Of a stretch of DNA of 64,000 nucleotides, positions 32,726-41,226 are shown one piece after another (the stretch's first letter is position 1; the number at the start of each line of letters is the position of its first letter). The stretch comes from Picosynechococcus sp. PCC 7002 (GTDB lineage: Bacteria > Cyanobacteriota > Cyanobacteriia > Cyanobacteriales > MRBY01). The notes under the pieces are model-generated. The model was not told the DNA's origin and did no database searches. It saw nothing but the letters and a program-made list of their open reading frames with translations. The DNA lies in NCBI RefSeq assembly GCF_963860125.1, contig NZ_CAWLFA010000001.1:1674001-1738000 (forward strand), in the 5' to 3' direction. The position numbers and the translations under genes are program-made.

Positions 32726-33451
32726 ATGACCCAAGCTAACGATGCCCCAGTTCTGAATGTTTCTGATCTCAATGTCTATTACGGTGAAAGTCACATTTTG
32801 CGGAATGTGGATTTGAATGTGCCCCAAGGGGAGATGGTTTGTCTAATTGGTCGCAATGGCGTCGGCAAAACAACGCTTCTGAAAACAATTATGGGATTGT
32901 TGCCGCCCCGCACCGGAAAACTGCGTTTTATGGGCCAGGAAATTAATTCCCTCGCGACGGATCGCCGTGCCCGGTCTGGGATTGGCTATGTTCCCCAAGG
33001 ACGAGAAATTATTCCCCGGGTTACGGTTAGGGAAAATCTCCTCCTCGGCCTAGAAGCTTTACCCAAGGGCCGTCGCAATAAGAGCAATATTCCCTCAGAA
33101 ATTTTGAATTTATTCCCAATGCTCAAGGAGATGCTGCACCGGATGGGGGGCGATTTGAGTGGGGGTCAGCAGCAGCAGTTGGCGATCGCCCGCGCTTTAA
33201 TGGGCCGACCAAAGTTACTAATCCTAGATGAACCCACCGAAGGAATTCAGCCGTCGATCATTTTAGAAATCGAAGCGGCTGTGAAACAAATTATTGCGGA
33301 AACAGGAATTTCTGTGCTGTTAGTGGAACAACATTTACACTTTGTGCGCCAAGCTGACCGTTACTACGCAATGCAGAAAGGGGGCATTGTTGCTTCTGGG
33401 AGTACCCATGAACTCAGCCAGGCTGTAATCCAGGAATTTTTGGCCGTTTAA
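32726..33451 (+). CDS. urtE: urea ABC transporter ATPase UrtE
   Basis: A 241-residue LivF-type ATPase. Walker A is GRNGVGKTT, the signature is LSGGQQQQLAIARAL and Walker B is LLILDEPTEGIQPS. LNVYYGESHILRNVDL at the N-terminus is characteristic of UrtE. The partners UrtA-D are absent, so the subunit gene is dispersed, as in Synechocystis. TATGAT at 32681-32686 is a good -10. A weak half-site for NtcA (TAC at 32655-32657) lies 23 bp above it. The end overlaps the convergent deacetylase gene by 4 bp. Confidence 0.88.
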   Translation: MTQANDAPVLNVSDLNVYYGESHILRNVDLNVPQGEMVCLIGRNGVGKTTLLKTIMGLLPPRTGKLRFMGQEINSLATDRRARSGIGYVPQGREIIPRVTVRENLLLGLEALPKGRRNKSNIPSEILNLFPMLKEMLHRMGGDLSGGQQQQLAIARALMGRPKLLILDEPTEGIQPSIILEIEAAVKQIIAETGISVLLVEQHLHFVRQADRYYAMQKGGIVASGSTHELSQAVIQEFLAV

Positions 33452-34350
33452 TAAACATCCCGCGCTGCCCGATGGAGCAGGGAATGGCGATATACAAGGT
33501 CATGGATATTTTTTGCATAGCCCCCACCAATCACACAGGCCACGGGATAACCCGCCGCCAAGCAGGTACTCAGCACCAGCCGCTCCCGTCGATACAGACC
33601 CGTGTTCGTCATCGCTAATTTGCCGAGGCGATCGCCCACATGGGTGTCCACCCCCGCATCGTAAAACACCAAATCCGGCTTCACCTGACTCAAAAGATCT
33701 TCTAGATGGTGCGCCAAAATTTGCAGGTAGCCATCGTCGTCCAATCCTTCCGGTAGGCCGAGGTCTAAATCACTGCGCTGCTTTTGGCTGGGAAAATTCA
33801 CCTCGCAGTGCATCGAAAAGGTAAATACCGTCGGGTCATCTTGGAAAATAAACGCCGTGCCGTCCCCCTGATGCACATCGAGATCAACGATTAAAATCCG
33901 CTGCGCCAAGCCCCGTTGCTGAATTGTCCGGGTGGCGATCGCCAAATCATTCAAAATACAAAATCCTGACCCATAGCCCGGAAAAGCATGGTGTGTTCCC
34001 CCCGCCGTATTACAGGCCAACCCATGCTCTAGGGCCAACTGTGCCGTCAAAATCGTTCCTCCCACCGCCGTCAAAGTCCGTTGGACGACCCCCGCACTCC
34101 AGGGCAAACCAATGCGCCGTTGGGCCTTTGGGGTCAAGGTTCCCTGGCAATAGGCCGTCACATAGTCCGGCTCATGGACAAGTTCTAGCCAGGCTCGATC
34201 TGGCAATTGCGGTTGGTAAACTTGCTCCGGTTGAATCACCCCATCCTCCAACAGCAACCCATGCAATAATCGGAACTTCGGCATCGGGAAACGATGCTCC
34301 TCCGGAATCGGCGTCACATAATCAGGATGATAAACAACCGGAAACCCCAT
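33448..34350 (-). CDS. histone deacetylase/AcuC family protein
   Basis: 300 residues of the arginase/deacetylase fold. Zinc and catalytic features are NTAGGTHHAFPGYGSGFC with the HH pair, VDLDVHQGDGTAF with the Asp-x-His zinc ligands, and YDAGVDTHVGDRLG with the second Asp. Substrates could be acetylated proteins, polyamines or small molecules; bacterial members vary. ATG 34350 is preferred over the in-frame start at 34374 because a G-rich ribosome binding region precedes it. Confidence 0.9.
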   Translation of the reverse strand: MGFPVVYHPDYVTPIPEEHRFPMPKFRLLHGLLLEDGVIQPEQVYQPQLPDRAWLELVHEPDYVTAYCQGTLTPKAQRRIGLPWSAGVVQRTLTAVGGTILTAQLALEHGLACNTAGGTHHAFPGYGSGFCILNDLAIATRTIQQRGLAQRILIVDLDVHQGDGTAFIFQDDPTVFTFSMHCEVNFPSQKQRSDLDLGLPEGLDDDGYLQILAHHLEDLLSQVKPDLVFYDAGVDTHVGDRLGKLAMTNTGLYRRERLVLSTCLAAGYPVACVIGGGYAKNIHDLVYRHSLLHRAARDVY

Positions 34351-34487
34351 ACAATGCCCCCCCCAAATCAGCAACTTATCCTCCCAGGATTGTAAAGAAT
34401 TTTTGCAGTAAGAGTCGTAGGATTAACTTTTCCCTGCCCAAGACCCTCAAAAATTGAAACATCTGATTAAAAATCAAATCGAGCAGC

Positions 34488-34615
34488 TATAATCAGACGT
34501 AACAAGATAAGGATTTGATCCAGTTAAGTAAGATTGTCTAAAGTTTTCCTGACTGCGTAGCTTTCCGAATCTCTGCCCTCTACGATTCTCCGATTCGGAA
34601 GAATATTCGTTAATT
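34488..34615 (+). promoter_or_regulatory. promoter and long 5' leader of the RRM gene
   Basis: TATAAT at 34488-34493 is a perfect -10. It predicts a leader of about 115 nt before ATG 34616. Long leaders are usual for cold-responsive cyanobacterial rbp genes. No -35 hexamer is obvious. Confidence 0.5.
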
Positions 34616-34903
34616 ATGTCGATTTACATTGGAAATTTGTCCTATCAGGTTACTGATGAGGACCTAAAAGAAACCTTCGCCGAATATGGCAAGGTAAACC
34701 GTGTCCAAGTTCCCACTGACCGGGAAACTGGCAGACCGAGAGGATTCGCCTTTGTGGAAATGTCTAGCGAAGACGAAGAAAATGCGGCCATTGAAGCCCT
34801 AGATGGTGCTGAATGGATGGGTCGTGACCTCAAGGTTAACAAAGCAAAACCCCGTGAAGACCGTCGTCCGGCTTCCCGTGGGGGTGGCCGTAGCCGCTAC
34901 TAA
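34616..34903 (+). CDS. RNA-binding protein with one RRM domain
   Basis: 95 residues. A single RRM has RNP2 IYIGNLSY at the start and RNP1 RGFAFVEM at about residues 42-49, followed by a short Gly/Arg-rich tail (ASRGGGRSRY). This is the cyanobacterial Rbp family of small, often cold-induced RNA chaperones or mRNA-localising proteins. It has a long leader and its own terminator at 34977-35004, so it is monocistronic. Confidence 0.95.
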   Translation: MSIYIGNLSYQVTDEDLKETFAEYGKVNRVQVPTDRETGRPRGFAFVEMSSEDEENAAIEALDGAEWMGRDLKVNKAKPREDRRPASRGGGRSRY

Positions 34904-34976
34904 AGCATTTTTCGTAGCATTACTACTCGACACAGCCATTTAGTCTAGCTGTCGTCACAAATAAATTAATTTGTTT

Positions 34977-35004
34977 CCCACTACCATCGGCAGTGGGATT
35001 TTTT
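34977..35004 (+). terminator. terminator of the RRM gene
   Basis: CCCACT and AGTGGG form a 6-bp stem with a 9-nt loop, followed by ATTTTTTA. It lies 73 bp after the stop codon. Confidence 0.8.
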
Positions 35005-35022
35005 ATGGAGCTAGGTTGCCGT

Positions 35023-36444
35023 TTAGCAATCGTAATAAAGGGCAAATTCGTAGGGATGGGGCCGTAACCGGAGGGGATTCACTTCGGCGTCTAATTTGTA
35101 CTCAATCCAATTCTCAATGAAATCTGTCGTAAAGACACCGCCTGCTGTTAAAAAGTCGTGATCCTGTTGGAGGGCTTCGAGGGCAGCTTCTAGGGAAGCG
35201 GGGGTTGAAGGAATTTTGCTCAGTTCCTCTGGGGTCAAATCGTAGATATCGACATCTAGGGGATCACCTGGATCAATGGCGTTTTTAATGCCATCAATAC
35301 CCGCACAGAGCATCGCCGCAAAGGCTAGATAGGGGTTGGCCGTGGCATCAGGGCAACGGAATTCAAGGCGTTTGGCTTTGGGGTTTGGCCCAGACAGGGG
35401 AATGCGCACCGACGCCGAACGATTTCCTTGGGAATAGGCTAAATTCACCGGGGCCTCGAAGCCGGGAACAAGACGTTTGTATGAGTTGGTACTGGGATTA
35501 GAAAAAGCGAGCAGGGCTGGGGCGTGTTTGAGGATGCCACCAATGTAATGGAGTGCCAGTTGACTGAGATTGGCGTAGCGATCGCCCCAAAATAGTGGTT
35601 GACCTTCTTTCCAGAGAGATTGGTGGGTGTGCATCCCGGAGCCGTTGTCGTTAAACAGTGGTTTCGGCATAAATGTCACGGTGCGGCCATACTTACGGGC
35701 GACATTTTTGATCACATATTTATAGGTCATCAAATAATCTGCGGCCTTGAGGAGCGTTGCAAAGCGAAACCCCAATTCATTTTGGCCCCCGGTGGCAACT
35801 TCGTGGTGGTGCTTTTCGATGGGAACGCCGCATTTCGCCATGGTCAGTAGCATTTCTGTGCGCATATCCTGGAGGGTATCCGTTGGTGGTACGGGGAAAT
35901 ACCCTTGTTTGTAGCCCGGTTTGTGGGCGAGATTGCCCCCCGGTTCTTTGCGGCCTGAATTCCAGCGACCCTCGACGCTGTCAACGTAATAAAACCCTTT
36001 ATTCTCCGTCTGGTCAAAGCGCACATCATCAAACACGAAAAATTCTGCTTCGGGGCCAAAATAGGCGGTATCGCCAATGCCGGAGGCAGCGAGGTAATCC
36101 ACGGCTTTTTGGGCAATGCTGCGGGGATCACGGCTGTACCACTCCCCTGTGCGGGGTTCTTTGATGGAACAAATGAGGCTGAGGGTTTTTTCTTTACAAA
36201 ATGGATCGATCCAAGCGGTTGTGGGATCAGGCACCATCGCCATATCAGATTCGTTAATCGCTTTCCAGCCTCGAATGCTTGAACCGTCAAAGGGCACCCC
36301 ATCAACAAAGGAAGCTTCGTCCAGTTGATCTTGGTAAAACGAGCAATGTTGCCAAATGCCTGGCAGATCAACAAACTTGAGGTCAATAATTTGAATATTT
36401 TCCTCTTGGATCAGCCGTAAAACATCGGTTGCTGTCTGGGTCAT
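35023..36444 (-). CDS. glnA: glutamine synthetase type I
   Basis: 473 residues, the usual length of cyanobacterial GlnA. It contains [26 protein letters not shown] with the metal glutamates, and [25 protein letters not shown] and SVRIPLSG from the ATP and glutamate sites. It makes glutamine from glutamate, ammonium and ATP and feeds the GS-GOGAT cycle. ATG 36444 begins [15 protein letters not shown]; the longer frame adds seven residues. An NtcA-type promoter is at 36528-36569. Inactivating factors GifA/GifB, if present, are not in the window. Confidence 0.97.
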
Positions 36445-36527
36445 GGTGGGGTGCCTCACAAACAATTCTTAATCTTCACTGCTAGGATCCGGCAAGCGAT
36501 GGGATTCACGCCGACACAGTTCGCTTG

Positions 36528-36569
36528 ATCCTAGAAAGAGTTATGGCAGTTCGTTGTAGTCTGGGTCAC
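36528..36569 (-). promoter_or_regulatory. NtcA-activated promoter of glnA
   Basis: On the minus strand GTG-N8-TAC (36556-36569) differs by one base from the consensus GTA-N8-TAC. It is followed after exactly 22 bp by TAGGAT (36528-36533), which matches the TAN3T -10 element. This is the canonical class II NtcA promoter. Transcription should begin near 36520, about 75 nt before the glnA ATG. Confidence 0.8.
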
Positions 36570-37016
36570 ATCTCCACTGGTTGCGGCCCAGGAACTGTTT
36601 ACTGTCAGGGTAGGTTAGATTTAAAGCTCTGGGTCAGGCGATCGCCAAAATTTCACCAAAATATTTACAGAAAGTCGCCCCATCTGGCATGGATGGCCAC
36701 AGCCTCGGTACAGCTTGGGAAAAACAAAAATCGTCTTTTAGATCTCAGATTTAGAGCAGTTTTATTATTTTTTTTAAAGAAATGTAATCAATACGGCCCG
36801 AAACCTGGGATTATAAATGCCGTATAAAATTACGAGAGAAGACATCCTCCACTCCTTTGGGCGACGTAAAACAGGCTCGTCCTGGGGTCTTTACCCGAAG
36901 GAAAAACCATGTACTTCAGTCATGGGAGTATGTCAATATAAAACGAAGCTTCTCATCCCCCTGGGATGATCCTTTTCTAAACGCGCTTAATAAAACTGCT
37001 GTTCGGAGAAAATTTA
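36570..37016. other. glnA-apcF divergent intergenic region
   Basis: About 450 bp with no convincing protein gene. It includes an A/T-rich patch near 36760-36790, TATAAA elements at 36812 and 36823 that may serve apcF, and short hairpin-forming GGGTCTTTACCC near 36885. GGAGAA at 37002-37007 is the likely apcF ribosome binding site. I cannot assign an RNA gene here. Confidence 0.4.
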
Positions 37017-37526
37017 ATGCGGGACGCTGTTACAAGTCTGATCAGAAATTACGATACCACCGGGCGTTACTTTGACCGTGATGCCATCGAGAGCCTCAAA
37101 GACTACTTTGCTTCGGGGAATGACCGAATCACCGTTGCGGCGATGATCAATAGTCAATCTGCGGAGATCGTCAAGGCCGCGGCCAATAGTCTCTTTGAAG
37201 CGGTCCCTGAACTGCTCTTAGCTGGGGGCAATGCCTATACGACCCGTCGCTTTTCTGCTTGCTTGCGGGATATGGACTACTACCTCCGCTATGGCACCTA
37301 TGCCTTAATTGCTGGGGATATGGACGTTCTCAACGAGCGGGTCCTACAGGGTTTGAGAGAAACCTATAATTCCCTAGGGGTGCCCATTGCACCGACGGTT
37401 CGGGGAATTCAATTCCTCAAGGATGCGATTAAGGAAATGGCGGCGGCGGCTGGCATTGCGAATACGGCTTTTATTGATGAACCGTTTGACCACATGACCC
37501 GTGAACTGAGCGAAGTGGATCTCTAA
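37017..37526 (+). CDS. apcF: allophycocyanin beta-18 subunit
   Basis: 169 residues. It carries the phycocyanobilin-binding Cys82 in SACLRDMDYYLRY and Asn72 in GGNAYTTRR, the site that is N-methylated in beta phycobiliproteins. The start MRDAVTSLIRNYD and end FDHMTRELSEVDL fit ApcF rather than ApcB. ApcF pairs with the ApcE linker domain in the phycobilisome core and takes part in energy transfer to photosystem II. It stands alone, with its own terminator. Confidence 0.93.
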   Translation: MRDAVTSLIRNYDTTGRYFDRDAIESLKDYFASGNDRITVAAMINSQSAEIVKAAANSLFEAVPELLLAGGNAYTTRRFSACLRDMDYYLRYGTYALIAGDMDVLNERVLQGLRETYNSLGVPIAPTVRGIQFLKDAIKEMAAAAGIANTAFIDEPFDHMTRELSEVDL

Positions 37527-37580
37527 ATTAGTTGACGGCAACTAACTTACACCAATGGTGGGCTGTCACCTCAGTTCCTT

Positions 37581-37609
37581 GCTCTGACCCTGGTCGGGGC
37601 AATTTTTTT
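37581..37609 (+). terminator. terminator of apcF
   Basis: GCTCTGAC and GTCGGGGC pair (with G-T wobbles) around CCTG, followed by AATTTTTTTA. It begins 54 bp after the apcF stop. Confidence 0.75.
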
Positions 37610-37633
37610 ATGGGTCTTTTTCTAAACCGAGAC

Positions 37634-38551
37634 CTAGGCACTGAGGGTATCGAGGCGCGGTTGGGAAAGAAGTTGGGTAATGAGACTACAAAAATATTGA
37701 ATTGGGGGAATCTCTAGGCGATCGCTAGTCGTGACGAGGACAACTTCCCGCATATCCATGGCATCGGGCAGAGGTTTGACCACGAGGGCAGAATCAGTAC
37801 GGGCTTCGACGAGAGCAGATTGGGGCAAGAGGGCAATCATATCACCCTGGCGTACCAGGCCACGGAAGGCATCGAGGCTATTGAGTTCAACGGTGGCCGT
37901 GGGGGCGAGGCCGTGGTTGGCGAGCTGATCTTGCACGTAGCGTTGCATACCGTAGCCGTCCTTAAAGACCACTTGGGGGTAGCTCGCGATATCGATCCAG
38001 CTTAATTTCTCCTTTTGGGCGAGGGGATGATGTCTGCTGAGGAGGACTTCAACGCTTTCCTTGTAGAGGGGCATCACGACCATATCGGGGCTGGCGGTGA
38101 GAAAGCGATTATTCATGACAATGGCCACATCCACAAGGCTATCCCGCAGCACTTTTAGGGCGCGATCGCTACCGAGGGCAGTGACTCGCAGTTGGGTTTG
38201 GGGGTACATCCGACAAAATTGTTGGAGTACGGGCGGCAGATGGTAGGCACAGACGGAGTGAATGGCAGCGACGCAGAGTTCCGATTGATTACCCGCGAGG
38301 AGATCGTTGATTTCGGCACGGGCATTGTCCCAACTGCTACAAATTTTGCGGGCGTAGGGCAGAAACCGTTCCCCCGCCAGGGTGAGTTTAACCTGGGCAC
38401 TGCGGTGAAAAAGGGGCATCCCGACGGCGGCCTCAAGGCTTTGAATTTGGCGACTGACGGTGGATTGGGTGACGCCACATTGCTGGGCTGCTTGACCAAA
38501 ATTTCCGGTGGCGGCGATCGCCAAAAATGCTTGCAATTGCTCCAGGCGCAT
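37634..38551 (-). CDS. ntcB: LysR-family regulator, NtcB-like
   Basis: 305 residues. The winged HTH reads MRLEQLQAFLAIAATGNFGQAAQQ with TQSTVSRQIQSLE, and the effector domain includes LCVAAIHSVCAYHLPPVLQ and ALGSDRALKVLRDSLVDVAIV. These stretches are very close to cyanobacterial NtcB, which activates nitrate-assimilation genes in response to nitrite. The nitrate genes themselves are not in the window, so the name rests on sequence style alone. It converges with apcF. Confidence 0.75.
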   Translation of the reverse strand: MRLEQLQAFLAIAATGNFGQAAQQCGVTQSTVSRQIQSLEAAVGMPLFHRSAQVKLTLAGERFLPYARKICSSWDNARAEINDLLAGNQSELCVAAIHSVCAYHLPPVLQQFCRMYPQTQLRVTALGSDRALKVLRDSLVDVAIVMNNRFLTASPDMVVMPLYKESVEVLLSRHHPLAQKEKLSWIDIASYPQVVFKDGYGMQRYVQDQLANHGLAPTATVELNSLDAFRGLVRQGDMIALLPQSALVEARTDSALVVKPLPDAMDMREVVLVTTSDRLEIPPIQYFCSLITQLLSQPRLDTLSA

Positions 38552-38779
38552 GGGTCATCCCCTTGGTTAAATGTTTTCCTGTCATGTGCCCAATGAGTTT
38601 ACTGCATTGATTTTGGGGCTTTTTGTTCCGGATGTTACAAACCTCAAGAAAGGAAAAGGGCCAGAACTCAATAATCTGACAAAAATCTGGCAAGTCCTGC
38701 GGAAGAATCTATCATGGGGACAATTTGCGCCTGTGTTCAATCCGTGGCCGAGTGATTTGCCTCGGTTGCATCCCTAGCT

Positions 38780-39952
38780 ATGCCCAATATGAATCACTCA
38801 AATCCTGATCCCCTGGTTCCCTCCCTTGACCATTGGGCCATGCCGTTTAGTAATCAGCTTGCCACCATTAAAGGTTTAGGAGCTTGGTTTGGGTCTGGGT
38901 TTGATCCGGCTCGACCACTGACCCGGACTGAGTTTGCCAGGGTGCTAGCCCAATGCTTTGATCTGCCACGACCTTGGGGCACTTTTGTGCCGGAATTCCC
39001 AGATGTTGCGCGCCAAGACCAAGCGGCGATCGCCCAAGCGGTCTCCATGGGATTTTTGACGGGTTATCCCGATAACACCTTTCGCCCCCAAGCTGTGCTG
39101 AAACGGTTTGAAGTGCTAGAAGCGTTGGTACGGGGTTTAGGGTTGAGTCCAGGGAATCCAGCGGTATTACGGGCTTTTCGAGACTATGTCCAGATTCCTT
39201 CGACGGTGATGGGGGCGATCGCCGCTGCAACCCAACACCATTTGGTCGTGACCCAGCCCCAAGTTGATCTGCGACCCCTCCAGCGAATCACCTGGGGAGA
39301 AATGGCTGCTTTTTTGCACCAAGCCTTGGTTTTACAGAGGGAATTACCCGTTTTGGCTGCGCCTGGGTTGGTCGATCCGCTGCCCTATCTGCCGACTTTT
39401 ACCGATGTGCAAAACCACTGGGCCAAGCCCTTTATCCAGGCGATCGCCAATCTTGGTTACATTCACGGTTCAGCCCAGGGCCAATTTTTCCCCGATCAGC
39501 CCCTCAATCGCGCCCAGTTTGCCCTGTGGATCCAGGCCATATTTCACCCTAGTCCCCGACGGCCCCGGAAACAATTTTTCGATGTGCCGTCCCATTTGCC
39601 TGCCGCCGAGGCCATTCAACAGGGATATCAAGGCTGTTTTTTCTCTGGTTTTCCTGACCATACTTTCCAACCCCAGCAACCCTTACGGCGCGTCCATCTC
39701 CTCGTGGCGATCGCCCAGGGCCTGCGTTTACCACCAGGGGACATCGCCCTAACAGAACACTACGCAGATCAGGAAGAAATTCCCCCCTATGCCCAGGCAG
39801 CGGTGGCGACAGCTCTCCAAGCGAAAATTGGTGTGCTCCCCCAGGAAAAATTAATGCTCAAACCTCAGGCGATCGCCAGCCGAGCCGAAGGACTCGTTTA
39901 TTGCCACCAAGCCTTGGTTTACGGCCAACGATTACTGCCCCTTACTGAGTAA
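38780..39952 (+). CDS. SLH-domain protein without visible signal peptide
   Basis: 390 residues made of about five S-layer-homology-like units, for example FPDVARQDQAAIAQAVSMGFLTGYPDNTFRP split as FPDVARQDQAAIAQAVSMGF and GYPDNTFRP, then FTDVQNHWAKPFIQAIANLG with FFPDQPLNRAQF. SLH domains normally bind pyruvylated wall polymers, or occur in cyanobacterial porins. Here there is no beta-barrel region and no signal peptide (start MPNMNHSNPDP). The stop overlaps hisF by 11 bp on the opposite strand. Confidence 0.85.
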   Translation: MPNMNHSNPDPLVPSLDHWAMPFSNQLATIKGLGAWFGSGFDPARPLTRTEFARVLAQCFDLPRPWGTFVPEFPDVARQDQAAIAQAVSMGFLTGYPDNTFRPQAVLKRFEVLEALVRGLGLSPGNPAVLRAFRDYVQIPSTVMGAIAAATQHHLVVTQPQVDLRPLQRITWGEMAAFLHQALVLQRELPVLAAPGLVDPLPYLPTFTDVQNHWAKPFIQAIANLGYIHGSAQGQFFPDQPLNRAQFALWIQAIFHPSPRRPRKQFFDVPSHLPAAEAIQQGYQGCFFSGFPDHTFQPQQPLRRVHLLVAIAQGLRLPPGDIALTEHYADQEEIPPYAQAAVATALQAKIGVLPQEKLMLKPQAIASRAEGLVYCHQALVYGQRLLPLTE

Positions 39953-40724
39953 TTTGGGTTGGGCGCACGGGCACTTGATGCTGTTGGAGGTAGGTCTTGA
40001 TTTCGGCGACGGTCAGTTGACCATAGTGGAGCAACGAGGCTAAAAGGGCGGCCTCTGCTTTCCCCGTCGTCAGGGCTTCGTAAATATGCTGGGTGTTGCC
40101 CGCTCCCCCGGAGGCAATGACCGGAATTTCGACGGCATTGGCGATCGCCTTGGTCAGTTCGAGGTCGTAACCCGCTTGGGTACCATCAGCATCCATACTC
40201 GTGACGAGCAGTTCCCCAGCGCCCCGTTGGGCCATTTCCTTCGCCCAGCCCAGGGCATCAATGCCGGTATTTTCGCGGCCTCCCCGCACATAAACATCCC
40301 AACCCGGATTTGCCGGATCTGGCCGACGTCGGGCGTCAATCGCCACCACAATGCACTGATTGCCAAACCGTTCGGCTGCTTCATTGATAAAATCCGGGTT
40401 CCGCACCGCCGAAGAATTGATACTGACTTTATCGGCCCCGGCCCGCAGGAGGTTTCTAATCTGGGCCGTGGTACTGATGCCACCGCCGACGGTGAGGGGA
40501 ATAAAGACCTGTTCTGCGGTTTGGTAGACCACATCGATAATGGTGTCGCGGTCTTCGTGGGTGGCGGTAATGTCGAGGAAAACCAATTCGTCAGCCCCCG
40601 CATCGTTATAAACCTTCGCCAACTCTACCGGATCGCCAGCATCCTTGAGATCGACAAAATTCACACCTTTGACAACCCGTCCAGCATTCACATCGAGGCA
40701 AGGCAAAATTCGTTTGGCGAGCAT
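39942..40724 (-). CDS. hisF: imidazole glycerol phosphate synthase cyclase subunit
   Basis: A 260-residue (beta-alpha)8 barrel. The catalytic Asp11 lies in RILPCLDVNAGRVVKG and Asp near residue 135 in DARRRPDP-type GWDVYVRGG context. GGGIST and SGGAGN are the phosphate loops. It joins PRFAR and ammonia from HisH to form IGP and AICAR in histidine synthesis. Full length. hisH is not adjacent, consistent with the scattered his genes of cyanobacteria. Confidence 0.96.
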   Translation of the reverse strand: MLAKRILPCLDVNAGRVVKGVNFVDLKDAGDPVELAKVYNDAGADELVFLDITATHEDRDTIIDVVYQTAEQVFIPLTVGGGISTTAQIRNLLRAGADKVSINSSAVRNPDFINEAAERFGNQCIVVAIDARRRPDPANPGWDVYVRGGRENTGIDALGWAKEMAQRGAGELLVTSMDADGTQAGYDLELTKAIANAVEIPVIASGGAGNTQHIYEALTTGKAEAALLASLLHYGQLTVAEIKTYLQQHQVPVRPTQITQ

Positions 40725-40929
40725 TTTAAAGGGGGTCTCCTAGGTCGGGGGGCAAGGTCATATTTTACCCCTTGCTCGCAACACCACAATTGCGATCGCC
40801 CCCAAGAAATTAGCAGAAATTTCACGCATCGTTGATTACAAAAATTAGTCGCTGCCGCTGCTCGGCTTGACCTTGAGAATTTTGCGGTGATTTAAAATGG
40901 GCCTGTGTGTGTTTCGCCGAGCAGTGTTT

Positions 40930-41226
40930 ATGCGTGTTGTAGCTCTCCAGGATGACATTCTCTGTATTCACCAAGATGATCTGCCCCCCTACAAAAAAGG
41001 CGGCTCGGTGGTGCGCAATAGTTATTTTTGGGCATTGAAATCCATTGCTTGCTATACGCCGCGCCAGGGAGATTGGGAATTTGACCGGGTGGTGTGGGTT
41101 GCTTTAGGGCGGATGTTGATGGCCTTTACCACCTCCGGGTACCTCGGCAGTTCGGAGACGACTTTAGAATTTCCTGAGGCGATCGCCATCCCTGACTCTT
41201 TACGCGCCGTTGCCACCTATCTCTAG
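40930..41226 (+). CDS. conserved cyanobacterial hypothetical protein
   Basis: 98 residues from ATG 40930 (MRVVALQDDILCIHQDDLPP). It contains GGSVVRNSYFWALKSIACYTPRQ split by Tyr/Phe residues and WVALGRMLMAFTTSGYLG. It is soluble, with no motif that reveals a role. The 11 codons upstream of this ATG in frame are Arg/Phe-rich and unlike a protein start. The stop overlaps the convergent SpoIID gene by 4 bp. Confidence 0.6.
   Translation: MRVVALQDDILCIHQDDLPPYKKGGSVVRNSYFWALKSIACYTPRQGDWEFDRVVWVALGRMLMAFTTSGYLGSSETTLEFPEAIAIPDSLRAVATYL

Noticed and set aside
36835..36960. Possible glutamine riboswitch in the apcF leader (CCGAAGGAA-like string)
   Set aside because: The other conserved parts of the aptamer (CGTTCA, GGAAGTAGG) are absent and the gene is not in nitrogen metabolism.
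40086..40835. 249-codon frame antisense to hisF
   Set aside because: hisF motifs on the minus strand are complete; the antisense translation is His/Gly/Ile-rich without motifs.
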